A stretch of 64,000 bases of DNA from Leuctra nigra (Eukaryota > Arthropoda > Insecta > Plecoptera > Leuctridae), in NCBI GenBank assembly GCA_934045905.1, contig OW203766.1, positions 13,820,309 through 13,884,308 on the forward strand. The letters are read 5' to 3'. Under the pieces are notes generated by a model. That model did not search any database. It was given only the letters and a program-made list of their open reading frames with translations, and was not told where the DNA came from. Positions 47,086 to 58,419 of the stretch are shown piece after piece. Numbering within the stretch: position 1 is the stretch's first letter; the number at the start of each line of letters is the position of its first letter. The position numbers and the translations under genes are program-made.

Positions 47086-47329
47086 TTTGAAACATATTAT
47101 TATTACTATTAGGTATTATTATTTATTTTTAAAACATCAGCTTGTACAGTGTTTTGCTGGTAGCGAGATGGAGCAAATAGCACAAGTGCCCCACTACCAG
47201 TTACATATTCTAAACTGTACATTATGTTTGAAATAGTATTGTAATTTGAACCTGCGATAAATGATGTGTTTTTATTTGTTGTTGACACGGGCCTTCGGGC
47301 GCCTTACCTAATTCATGAAAAATATTAGG
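47086..47329. other. no supported gene
   Basis: AT-rich with a short GC patch (GGGCCTTCGGGCGCC) at ~47290. Nothing recognised. Confidence 0.4.
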
Positions 47330-47520
47330 TTTTTTTTTTGTCTGGGGCTTAACGTCGCACTGTTCTGCAGCGAGGCTAATGGCGACGGATGGATGATTAT
47401 GATGATGATTGGGAGATGATGGTGAAGATTAGGTAAGGACGGAAGGTGGGAAGGAGGCGGTCGTGGCCTATTAGTAGGGTACCTTCCCAGCATTTGCCTG
47501 AAGACTGAGGGAAAACCAAG
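47330..47520 (-). repeat. tRNA-derived SINE, 5'-truncated
   Basis: Very similar to the body of the 28765 copy (CTTAACGTCGCACTGTTCTG, GATTATGATGATGATTGGG, GGTACCTTCCCAGCATTTG). It ends at ~47520 before the tRNA-like head. Followed by ~80 bp of simple ACTACT/GGACTA-rich sequence. Confidence 0.75.
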
Positions 47521-47770
47521 AAAAACCCCAGGACTACACTACTAGGACTAGTACTGCACCAGTAGGACTACAGTAGTCCACAGGACTACTACTATATTAG
47601 GACTACACCACTGAGTGAATATTAACAAAGTACAAAACAATGAACTGAGTGAGCCTTTCGGGGCCCTTTGGACCCTATTTGGCTCAATCCCTGTTATTTT
47701 GTTTTCCTGGTCACACTGTTTGTTTCCCTGATCAAGCTGAAATTTTGTGTCCATCTGGTTTAAGCTGCAT

Positions 47771-48480
47771 AAAGTTCGTTCACGTTAAGAATATCAATGA
47801 CGTTTTAGTCGATCACGTCGTTCATTGGTAATGTGAAGTGGGGCCGTGAAAGATGACAATTCGTTTTACACTTATATTAGGTACTTAGGACAGTGTAATT
47901 AGATTTTTATGATGTTTTTAGTTAGAATATATACTATTCTACATTACAGTTATTATTACACCTTCCATCACCTTCAATATTCACAAATACATCACTTATT
48001 ATGCGTTTTAAACATTGATGACATGTCACATAGAACTTGAACTCATTACAGTCTTTAAATGAGTTTTAATGAGTTTAAATGACCAATTTAGGTATTAATA
48101 TCCTTTGGTAGTCTGTTGTACTCTCAAATACCTTTAAAAATTTAAAATAAAGTGTCCTAGGTGTATAATATCATTGAAAAACGAATTGTCATCTTTCTCG
48201 GCCTTTCACAGTTGCCGTTCATTGGTCGGTCGCATAAACACTGCCATGTCAATGGCGAGACTTTCTTCTTTGTATTATTGAAATTGCAAGTGAAATACAC
48301 AATTTTTAATAGTAGAAAATATTAGTAAAAATTAAGTAAAATTGATTTATTTTTATCTACAGTCGTATTATACATATTTTTGGATTATTACATTGATATT
48401 TACATGTGTAGGAATACAATTGTTCGTTTGACTACAGTAGTATCTACACGGCCTTGATATTCTAAACGTGAACGAACTTG
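47771..48480. mobile_element. nested inverted-repeat elements
   Basis: The outer ends AAGTTCGTTCACGTTAAGAA (47770) and TTCTAAACGTGAACGAACTT (48479) mirror each other. Inside, 47841-48213 is a second inverted repeat with GAAAGATGACAATTCGTTTT against GAACGAATTGTCATC-like arms and TAGGACAGTGT/AAGTGTCCTA. Both are non-coding. Confidence 0.55.
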
Positions 48481-49582
48481 AGCTAGTTTTGATACCAAAT
48501 CTTCTGGTTGAAAAGTAAAAATGTTCTCATCAAGTTAAATTTTACAAGGTCATCAAGATTCAAGACCAACATTGTATCGAGTTTTACACATTTTCAGCAA
48601 AATGTAGGTCAAGAACATTAATGACATGTTTAAGCTTCCCAGTAAATCTACCCATAAATCTCCCCCTACCATAATAAATCTGAATCCTGCACCTCAAATA
48701 TTAAATAACAAGATGTTTCAAAATAATCCAGTTTTTTAATTCAATTTTCTGACACTTGTTAATAAATTTAAATACCTCAGCCTATTTTCGATACAAAAGA
48801 TGTTAATTAGATTACTAGATTTATCGGCAAGTCAAGAACATGGTTGTTATGCGCCACGGTAAAAGTCATTTAGAAATACTACGTAGGTAAATGCGTCTAG
48901 GTAGAGAAAGAAGAAAAACAAATGGAAAATTAGTAAAAATGCTCGTAAAAAAAATGAAAAAGCTAGTAAAATATAAAAGAGGCCTGTAAAATGTGAAAAA
49001 GGGCCACCAAACGACAGCGGGCTCGGGATGCGATCTTATCCCGGTATCTCTTGACAGTCCGCCACTGATTACAAGAAAAATTTAGGTATGCAAAAAATGT
49101 AATGAAAAATCATAAAATGAAATATGGTCCGAGATAAATCATCACAAACCTCAAAAAACTTGAAAAATTAATGCAATCCATTCTTCATCTCCCCTAAAAT
49201 CGCAATGTCCAAAAAACAGGATAATATACAGCTAAAGAGGATTGTAAGCGAGTGCGCCTTTCCACTCATTAATGACGTAATTAATACTAAACAATACTGT
49301 GCGATTCCATTTTATTAAATTTCTAATTTGGTACACGTTGTTTGATGCCAATGTGTTCGAACTCTGCCATCATTTTCTCTCATTGCTATAGGTATCAGAA
49401 TGCACTAATCGCGACCATGATGAAAATAACAATGTAAAAAACTGAAGAAAAAAACACTTTAGTGTACAGACTGGTTTTATTGGAGAGGCGTTACCTAAAA
49501 GAAGCTAGTAAAGATTGGTCCAGAATATTTTGATCTGTGAGTTGATTGATGTGTCAGCATGTGTTCAAGTGTTTGAAGGTAT
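48481..49582. other. no supported gene; 3' flank of XTBD gene
   Basis: No coding region seen. A minus-strand AATAAA at 49476-49481 lies ~100 nt past the XTBD stop codon and is a good polyadenylation signal. Confidence 0.45.
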
Positions 49583-51220
49583 TTATCTTGTTCGTTTTGC
49601 TTTGGCTTCTGCAGCATCCGATGCTCCCATGAACGTTCGTTTCAGTTTGTCCTTCCTCTTCTCGCGGTAACTCTCGACGATGCCAGTTGACAGCTTGGCG
49701 ACGAGGTCCATGGTTTCTTGAGGGTAGCTTCAAAAGAATTGTACGATTATTATAATAACTAATGTTAAAATGTCTTGATTTATACCTACTTTGGAAGGGA
49801 CGAATGTATGCATGAAACATTCAAATGTTACATTTGAAGTTGAGCTGAAAACATTTCTCAATTAGTTATAGGTAACATCGTAGATCACATTCTCAATAGC
49901 TTCCCAAAGTGAGGGATGTACAGTCTGGGAATTGTGTGTCGCTTATCCTCCATTCCCCCCCCCCCCCACATTCAAACCAGTTTACCATGCTATCGGTTCC
50001 CGGAGGGGGGAGAATCGAAGAACGTAAATGCATGGAACGGGAAGAAGGAGGGTGATCGACATACATTTCTATGACCATACACTTACAATTCATTCTTGAA
50101 TATTTGATAAACAAACTGTATGTTATACTAGAAGTAGGTGTACTAGTAGGTACAATGTAATTTTTAGAAATACATAAATTATACCTGCATAAATACATAA
50201 AATACATAATACATACATGCATACATACATAAATTTGTGGTGAAAGTGTCATCAATCAAAGTTCAGATGACCCTTAAAGGCCAAGTCCCATGATTGGCAT
50301 GCCTACCTAATACACAGTGCGACACACAAAAGAACAAAAAACTACCTACCCATCAAATTCTTGTATTGTATTTTGTTATTGTTATTACAAGAATTTTATT
50401 GGCAAGTTCTTTTGTTCTTATGTGTTACGCGCTTTAAGCATATGGTATGTTTGGGTAGAGGAAGCATTGTGCTATCCCGCCACTACGCAAGTTGAAGCAA
50501 ATATATAAGCACATGTCGCGTTACATGTCTTAAACTTGTAAGCGCTGCAGTAGGAAATGTGAAAATGTCACAAGATATGTGATACAGCCAGAGTGCAATG
50601 CTCTATAACAATTTTACAATAGTTATCTCGGCCATGTACCTAACTTTTAAACACTATCAAATTTAAGTATTCAGTATTAATGGTCAATATAAATAATGAG
50701 TTTCTGGTATTTAGTTCAGTTATTTATGTTGATAGCCTACTGAAAATAAACCTAGCCAAGATGTTTTCTTCTAGTTTTTGCCGTCGTCATGCTTACTCTG
50801 CCCAACTATGCTCGGAGGCTACTATGCTAACACAACTAACACAAAACAAATTGAAATTCCATAATTTTTGGATTACCTACCTATACTGAAAAATGTTAAT
50901 GAAACCAACACAGTTCAATGTCTATTGATTATAAATTAACCCTAGATCTCGAGCCTATTTGGCAAATGCCAATTAAAAAGTTCTACTACCTACCTACTAG
51001 CCTAGGTAGTACAACTTTACATAGCAAAATAGTATTTAGTGGAGACTTACCTACAACCCAAGAACTCCATATTAGTGAACACTTGAGCAAGACAGATTAG
51101 TTTGTCTTCCGGAAAGTCGTTTTGATGGGAAAGAAGGAAACTTCTCCGGAGTTCCCAATGCTCATCGCATTCGTGTTCGGTTTTGTATTGATCCACGTCC
51201 CAAGTTGCTTTTGCACTCAT
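49583..51220 (-). CDS. XRN2-binding (XTBD) domain protein
   Basis: Two exons: 51051-51220 (ATG at 51220, donor GTAAGT, phase 2) and 49583-49727 (acceptor CTTTTGAAG, stop TAA). The joined product is 104 residues. Residues ~10-85 follow the XTBD fold of CDKN2AIPNL/PAXT-1 proteins: YKTEHECDEHWELRRSFLL, the FPEDKLICLAQVFTN helix, FLGCSYP, then ETMDLVAKLSTGI. The Tyr after FLGCS (residue 58) corresponds to the Tyr that docks into the XRN2 pocket in this family. The basic tail ends KAKRTR, a possible nuclear signal. The role by family knowledge is to bind and stabilise the nuclear 5'-3' exoribonuclease XRN2. The intron splits the codon at FLGC|S, and the phases agree exactly. A short XTBD-only protein, like the CDKN2AIPNL type. 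Confidence 0.9.
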
Positions 51221-51698
51221 GTTAGGTACTAGTTCCAGTCCAGAACTCGATATGGAGAATGTATTTTATTTGGATAGATTTAGATTTTGGAAACTGTAGA
51301 GATATGTGGAATGGATCCTTCAGAATCTGAAATGTGTGTGGTGAGGTTATGTTGATGACCAGCTGTAGTACACCGCCTTGCATATTAATGTTGCATCATT
51401 TGCAAGGCAGTATAAGTGTGACCAACGGATTAAAAAATAATGAAAATTGTTTTAATCTACAATCTGCGGCATTCTGATAACTAATGCTCTGCATTCCACT
51501 ATATTATCATAATTACTGTTCTATTTTATCTCAATGATATTGACTTTACATGGTCCGTTGACAAATAAGCGTAACTGGAAAAGCCGAGCTCTTCTCTTTT
51601 AATGTTACTATGTTACTTGTACTACTGGTTAATATAGACCGGCAAATTTCAAAAGTGTTTGATTCTTGAAATCTACATCAACTACAGGGAAGGTTGTG
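51221..51698. other. upstream region of XTBD gene
   Basis: No TATA box seen. A stem-loop GCCTTGCA ... TGCAAGGC lies at ~51373-51407. No other gene recognised. Confidence 0.4.
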
Positions 51699-51700
51699 TA

Positions 51701-51836
51701 CACTTGACAATTCATAAAACGGTATTTGAACGAAACAGATTGGCTGCTGGTCAGGTTAATTGACAATCAAATGATGCAATCACATTTTTTCAGACAATCC
51801 ATTTCTTTCAAATACCGTTTTTTGAATTGTCGAGTG
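51701..51836. mobile_element. MITE family W, copy 3 (136 bp)
   Basis: TA flanks with ends CACTTGACAATTCATAAAAC and GTTTTTTGAATTGTCGAGTG. The interior TTGGCTGCTGGTCAGGTT and TTGACAATCAA recur in the partial copy at ~61236. Confidence 0.7.
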
Positions 51837-52312
51837 TACGTCAAATATTTATATTTTAAATTATATTTTTATCATGAAAAAAATTTCTGTTGATCCCCAT
51901 TGTGATTTTGACTGTATCTTACCGAGAAATAATTATTTATTTTTAACTAAATGCCCGACACATAAATTATTTTCAAAACTAAAATGAATCGTAATGTTTA
52001 TTACGTATATTATGCCAATTTATATTGTGGCACAAAAATGAAAGTTATTTTTCAATTTTGCTTTCAAGTGTAGACTAGTAGGAACTACTCATTAACTGAA
52101 ATTTTATAAGGCGATCTACAGGCTAGTCATCATACTGTACCGATATTTTTAAATGCATTTATACTCTTGATTACATGAACCACTCAAAGAATATGGATAT
52201 TGGATACCTACCTATTATGGATAGGTAAAGGATTTATACCATTCCTATACCTCTCGTATAGAATGGATACTACCTAGGTATTTGTTCACTTATAAGAATG
52301 ATGTATCATGAG

Positions 52313-53088
52313 CAGGCGCGTAGGAATAGGGGGGGAAAGGGGGGAACGGACCCTCCTGTCTGTAGCCTGACCCCCCCTGCCAGAGATCCTGACCCCCCCT
52401 GCTAGAGATCCTGAACACATCCAGATATTCACTTATGTTGATTAAGTGTTGCACAGAATGCACAGATTTGCTCCATTATGAGGTTGAATTCTCAAAATTT
52501 TCTCAAGTTTTGCAAAACTAATTGAACAAAGGTATTATCCAATGAGACAATTCATTTACTCATTTGTCCAACATGATCATCCTCATGAAACAAATTAAAT
52601 AATTACACGATAAACTAATAGATTCCAAAACACATACAGATTTTTCTTATTGATTGCTTATTTCTGTTGCTCTTGCAACCTTTTTCAAAGGTCGATTCCA
52701 AAATCAATTCATAATCGATTCTCTTTCACTAGAATTCAAGTATTTCCCTGCGGGGCCATTTAGGATTTTGTCAAATAACAAAATTTTATTTTGTCTCTTG
52801 TATCCCCAAGAATATTGCATTGGACACACATTTTAAATTTCTTTAAAAAAGATGTCAAAAAAGCTTCGAATTCGATTTTTTTTTATCAAGATGTAAAAAA
52901 ATGCCCTGCGGGGCCATTGGGATTTCTATAAAAACAAGTTTTCTTAAGTTCCCACAGAATGTTGCATATCACACAACTGGGAGGTGAGTCCCCCAGACCC
53001 CTTGTAGCAGTGAACTACCTTTTCCTGACATCCATCGATCCCCTATAAGTTTGACCCCCCCTGTCAAAATAAAGTTCCTACGCGCCTG
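52313..53088. mobile_element. hAT-like MITE (776 bp) with perfect 8-bp TSD
   Basis: Ends CAGGCGCGTAGGAA and TTCCTACGCGCCTG are exact inverted repeats flanked by ATCATGAG at 52305-52312 and 53089-53096. Subterminal GACCCCCCCTG repeats are present. Two CCCTGCGGGGCC motifs inside (52747, 52905) are the reverse of the motif in the other two hAT-like elements. Non-coding. Confidence 0.92.
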
Positions 53089-53096
53089 ATCATGAG

Positions 53097-53517
53097 TAAA
53101 GAGAATGAATAAGGAGTAAGTAGCAGTAGCACTGGAATCAATAGGCGTATAATTAATGCAATGAGTTTCCTCCAGATTCCGTATGTATTTTCAATCAAGT
53201 TATCAAAGATTACAGTTCGGGATAAAATTGAGAACCAGTAATTTTATAAGATCAAGATCAAGATCGATAGGTAATGACTAATTTTAGTACATGGGGCGAG
53301 TGAAAATACCATAAAATACAATGAACTTAAAGAATCAGTATTTTTTTTAATCTAGTTATATTTTAAAGTTCTGGTTGAAACTGATAATCAGTCAAAGTCA
53401 CAAATCAAGATCGAAACTCTTAATTTTAAAACATGGGGTGAAAAATACCCTTACAATATCAATATCTATGGAATAATCAAATGACTGAATGATTTTAAGT
53501 ATACCTCACTCAAGTTA
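53097..53517. other. 3' flank of LRR gene
   Basis: AT-rich, no gene recognised. Presumed 3' UTR and downstream region of the LRR gene. Confidence 0.4.
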
Positions 53518-56500
53518 TTATTCACTTTCAATGACAAGTTCTAGATCCAAATTGTTGATTTTTACTTCTTCCTTCAAATGTTCTAAGTATACGAGTGCTT
53601 CATCGGCGGCGCTACAAATTTTCAAGTATGTTAGTTTCGGACACATATTGTAAACGATTTCAGTAATATCCCGAGAAATACTACCACTGTCAGACGACAG
53701 AACAACTTTTTCCAAATTTCTCACTCCGTGATTGAAAGCAAAAAGATCAATCAACCAGTCTTTGTAATGAGGGTCATCTCTTTCCCACCAAGCTGCTGTG
53801 TATGCACTGAACGATTTGAGATTTCTAGCACTTGCAATACATAGGTTGACAAACGTCACTAATGTTGGTCGCGAAAAACTACCACATTCTAGATCTAAAT
53901 CCAGGTGGTTAAGATTTGGGAAAGACAAGTCCCTAACCATCTCTGGAGGATCAGGTTTGTAATTTTCAGATTCAGAGACATTTGTCAGTTTCAAAATAGT
54001 CAGATTAGGGCATGTTTGACCAATCATCTGGAATACCTCTAGAGGACATCTTAATCTACAACCATCGAGAGTAAGAATATTCAGAAATATTCCTTTGTTT
54101 GACATAAATTCAAGAAGAGTGTCACATGGAGCGTCGTTTATGTTGAGGGTGAGTACTTTCAAAGTAAGTGAGCTCTCGACTAAAGTCTTGAAAACTGTAC
54201 GATATAATGACGTATAATAACTTAGAACAAGCTCCTGCAGATGTGGACATTGTTCAACAATGATTTCAATTTCTTCAGGACTTGATGCTACCAGTTGAAG
54301 CGATTTCAGATTGAATCGGTGACTTCGGTCAAACTGTTGAATCCAGAGTTCGACTTTATTAACGTTGACTCGTTCCAAGTTCTTCAGAAGTTCCAGCGAT
54401 TCCTGAAGAAAGAAAATATGAGTATTAGAATACTAAAGAGAAACTAGAGTAGATATCAGTAGGGTCAGCGTCAAAAGAAGCCGGCCAAATTCTCAAGTTG
54501 GTATATGGGAAACCGGCATAGGAACTATTGAAAAATACGAAGAAAATACGAGTATTAGAATACTAAAGAGAAACTAGAGTAGGTATCAGTAGGGTCAGCG
54601 TCAAAAGAAGCCGGCCAAATTCTCAAGTTGGTATATGGGAAACTGGCATAGGAACTATTGGAAGTGGGTGTACAAGCGTGGAATAAAGTAGCTGTGCTGG
54701 TTGTCTCTCTCTGCTCCATATAAAAACATGTTTATGTTATGAGTCAGAGAGAGGCAGAATAACAGGGTCTTTATTCCACCACTGTACACTAGTAGCATAT
54801 TGATATTACTAGGAAAACGCTCAGTGTAACGCGTTGATGAGCGAGCACAGAACATGCAACATCCCCAGTCTCGATAAACGACACGGCACAAGACGATTTT
54901 CTCTGTGCAACTTTCCAATCTCCATATAAATACTCTGGATAAATATCAGATCCATTGTGTCGTGACTTTCGTTCCTACATACTTTTTCCAGCTTTTGACA
55001 ACCCATACTAAACACGTAAAATGACAATAAATACTTGATTGATTGGGCTTAACATGTGTAAAATTTTAGATTATGTTGGTCTTGATCACCATGAAATACC
55101 TATTTGAACTTATTTGGAACATTTTTATTGTCGACCAATCAGAAGATATTATTTAAACTTAAACAAATTTGAGGATTTGGCCTTCGTACTGCCAAAGAGC
55201 ATCCGATTTGATATGCGCTAGTTTTACTGTAAATTGTGGACTGATGGGCTGCTCTACAGGCCTTGGAGCAGAAGCTAAAGAAGGCAGGGATGAAAATGTA
55301 GTATACATTTTACAAATAGTATTTCAAGATTGTGGAATAAAATGTCCCTAAAATGACAAAAACTTTTGAAAATAACGACAGATTAGACTGAAAATTGGCA
55401 AAAATACCTTAAATGTTGGTACCAATGACCATGCGAAGTTTTAAGTTGGTCGGTCGATCGGTTCTAGTTTAAATTTCAAAAATCACATGAAAAATGGTTT
55501 TAAATTTTAACCAATGGGAGGATTTGGCTGAAACTTTGTATGCTTGGGTAATGTTGCAATGTTTTTGCTAAATTTCAAATTGATCGGAGCAACCAATCAA
55601 AAGATAATTTTTTTAAATTTGAACCAATCACAGGAGCCCGTTCAAAAACGATCCCAGGGACCGCATAGATTACGTTAGCATGTGTGCAAAGTTTCAGATC
55701 GATTGAATGTGCGGTTTAGCCTGGGCTGTGCGGACAAAAAAAAAAACACACAGAGAAAGTGCCAAGAGTACCGTGGTGACGCTCGCTACGCTCGCTCAAT
55801 CAAAAAAAAATTGCTGTTAAAAAGTTTTCCTCCTTTGTTATATGTTTGAAAAACAAGGAAAATCTCACTAGCTAGCAGTGTGATAAAAAAATTCTATCTT
55901 GATGTAGTACCTACAAATACAATTAAAAATTGTAATCGAAAGAATCAAAATGATTGAAAAAGATTTGATGGCATCTCTAGTAGGTACCTAACTATGTGAG
56001 CTCCTATTTTATTTTATGATTAACAATGATTGATTCCCAAAGAACATGACCAGCAACCAATCTCTTTCATTCAAATAGTACCATTTTATTTTTACGTAGA
56101 GCCAAGTGTATAATGGGAAAATATTTGGCTACAGCAGGAAGGGATTTTACAAAATATTAGTGACAGCGAGCTGAGTGTAGGTTTTCAGGGTAAAAATGCA
56201 GTAAGTAGGTACTGTACATAAATGGAATCCACTCTAGTTGGGTCAGGGGCCGTATTCTAGAACATTTAAATTCCCAATTCTGATGGAATCTTATTCGGTG
56301 CAATGTTAATCCTTATGGCCGTGACCGGATTCCATCAGGAATGGAATTGGGAAAACATTCTAGAATACGCCTCCAGGTCAGGAACACTGGAGTGGAGTCA
56401 TTCTTAATTTTCACAAACACTCATGCACAGACTTGGGTAGTAACGTAACGAAAGTAATGCATTACTGTAACGGGAGGAACATGCCGCTGAGCTGGTCTTC

Positions 56501-57405
56501 TTACATGTGTGCAAAAATTTCATCTCGGAGAAAAGGTGTGACCTGAACTACAGTCTGGACAGCGTACGTCCGAACTCTCAATGCACTGATCGTCTGTTGT
56601 GTTTGTTAAGCCGAGAAAGACTACATTGCAAGGTGAGCGCGCAATGAAGTCTTTTGCGGCCAAGCAGAACAACTGCGAGTGGCTAAAGAGCAAAAAGGAT
56701 ATGCTTGCTCAAAAATTGCCTGGCAACCCTACCTGGCTACGGACCATACTCTATGAATGTTGTACATACCTTTGGCATAACACCGTAATATCTCCGGAAC
56801 TCACGCAACTGTCCACAAGATCGGTACAAAACATTCTTTGTCTTGACTGGTACATTCCAATCCATTCTCAAAATCTGTAAGTTTGTACAAGAATGTGCAA
56901 AAGCCAAAACAACATCTTCACATTTGCGTCCAACGTTAAATATGTCAGCTTCAAGTAAGTTTTGCAGCTTTGGAACATTTTCCAGCAAGATATTAGTAAA
57001 TCGGCTCCGAAGTACGCCCCCCCTATTGTTGAGATAATAGTTCACTCTTAGTTTTTTTAAAAAAACTTTGTCATATATAAAAGTGGCTAATATGAATATC
57101 TCCTCCGTAATTCCATCCAAATTATCTAACTCCTCAGATATTGATTTTACCCATCGTTTCGTGCGAGCGTGCAAATCCATTACTGCTTGATAAACAGAAT
57201 CCCAGTCCATTGGAGAGATATAAACTCTCAATACATCTTGTACTTCCTGCACTGCCTCTCTACAGCCAGGCGCTGACAATGCATCAGTCGAATCATCCGC
57301 ACATGGAAATTTTGTAGGAAACTTCTTGCAAACAGAATAAACATATTTGCTGGCGACTTGAAAAGCTTGTTGATGGAGACTCTTAACAGGTTTTCTTGGT
57401 GGCAT
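53518..57405 (-). CDS. leucine-rich-repeat protein (F-box/LRR or AMN1-like)
   Basis: Two exons, both phase 0: 56770-57405 (ATG at 57405, 212 codons, donor GTATGT) and 53518-54402 (acceptor TTTCTTTCTTCAG, stop TAA). Product 506 residues. The N-terminal ~130 residues are helical (SLHQQAFQVASKYVYSVCKK; ...). From ~140 there are irregular leucine-rich repeats of the Cys-containing/F-box type: VPKLQNLLEADIF, CTNLQILRMDW, LKSLQLV, CPHLQELVLSYY, LKVLTLN, LNILTLDGC, CPNLTILKLTN, LNHLDLDLE, LEKVVLSS, CPKLTYLKICS. No clear F-box was found at the N terminus, so a role as a ubiquitin-ligase adaptor is only a possibility. The intron (54403-56769) contains family X copy X7 and a 130-bp tandem duplication. 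No orthologue was assigned. Confidence 0.82.
54411..54660. repeat. 130-bp direct duplication
   Basis: Two adjacent copies, starting AGAAAATATGAGTATTAG (54411) and AGAAAATACGAGTATTAG (54541), differ at only a few bases. The unit abuts the LRR exon 2 acceptor but does not include it. Confidence 0.9.
54807..55800 (+). mobile_element. family X, copy X7 (in LRR intron)
   Basis: Runs from TACTAGGAAAACGCTCAGTG to CTACGCTCGCTCAAT. Its 3' half closely resembles X1 (ATGTCCCTAAAATGAC, CCAATGGGAGGATTTGGC, TGTGTGCAAAGTTTCAG). A stretch at ~55183-55345 is not found in the other X copies. Confidence 0.72.
55801..56246. other. LRR intron, remainder
   Basis: AT-rich, nothing recognised. Confidence 0.4.
56247..56372. 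mobile_element. small inverted-repeat element
   Basis: Arms GGGGCCGTATTCTAGAAC and AATTCCCAATTCTGATGGAAT are mirrored by ATTCCATCAGGAATGGAATT and ATTCTAGAATACGCCTCC. The core TGTTAATCCTTATGGCCGTGA is shared with the 16766-16830 element. Lies in the LRR intron. Confidence 0.6.
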
Positions 57406-58215
57406 GATTACCTTACCAAAATTAACAATTCTTAAAAAAATGTGTTAGCAAACAGGATCCGTAAATGAAACAGAAATTTGGTGACACGAACGAACAAACG
57501 GTCGGCCGATGGCGAGCGAGTGAGCAGAGTCCTCCTCGGCAGAGTGAGTGAGTAAATAAATACATAACCTAATAATGTCTGTCAAAAGCGGTCAAAAGAC
57601 AAGGAGGCTGTGGAATTTGAGCGCGAAAGGTGAAACTCAACCTCATTGTGAAAACTCGGATAAAACACACAAAGAATATGAGTATTGGCTCAGGTTTTAC
57701 GTGATTTCATTCTTCCCACGAAAACGATTCTTGTTTTGCCAATCGTTCAAACAGAAACTAACTAAAACATTAATTTTAAACTTCGGCGCCATCAATTTCC
57801 ACGGCCTTCTCATACAGTGCATAAGCAAGTGCTGCCACAGTTTCACGCGGCAAATCATCGAACTACTTGATCAAAGAGCGGGAAATTTTAAGCAAGTGTC
57901 ATGCTTCCCATTTACCAGAACAAGAAAGAAGGTAAATATTGTGGATGTTCACATATGAATTCGTCCCGAGGTACTCTATTGCTGTCATGTCACACACATG
58001 GCTCCTCTATAATGACAGCACGCACGCATGCCATGTGTAGACCACACGCAAGGACATGAGCACGCACAAATTAGCCCCGATTCAATGCTTTGCATGTTTA
58101 CTGCGGGACATTATAAACATAAGGAAATTCAAATTACCCTTTACAACTGCTTCGATGGAACAAAATTTCAGGGATTTTAAATTAAAATTCTTATTACAGT
58201 ACCTTGTATTCGATA
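57406..58215. other. upstream of LRR gene; weak plus-strand frame
   Basis: A 127-codon ATG-initiated frame at 57575-57958 (plus) starts 170 bp from the LRR start, head to head. Its peptide has no recognisable motif. The intervening sequence has GCGAGCGAGTGAGCAG-type repeats. A real gene here is possible but unsupported. Confidence 0.3.
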
Positions 58216-58419
58216 CAAATCAATAGACCATTTTAAATATTATCTCGGTGGCTCTGCTTTCTAAGAAAAATCATGTGCTGTATTATTTCCAGACACCTTA
58301 GTCCCTGTTTTACCTATTGTTGAAACAGGGACTAAGGTGTCTGGAAATCAAACTGCATATGATTTTTCTCAGAAAGCAGAGCCACCGAGATAATATTTAA
58401 AATGGTCTATTGCAATTGA
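58216..58419. repeat. 204-bp near-perfect hairpin
   Basis: Left arm 58216-58310 (AATAGACCATTTTAAATATT, CGGTGGCTCTGCTTTCT, CAGACACCTTAGTCCCTG) is mirrored by 58323-58419 with few mismatches and a ~12-nt loop. Non-coding, fold-back MITE-like. Confidence 0.85.

Noticed and set aside
56599..57037. Plus-strand frames opposite LRR exon 1
   Set aside because: Antisense shadows. The minus-strand exon has a start codon, a donor and LRR motifs.
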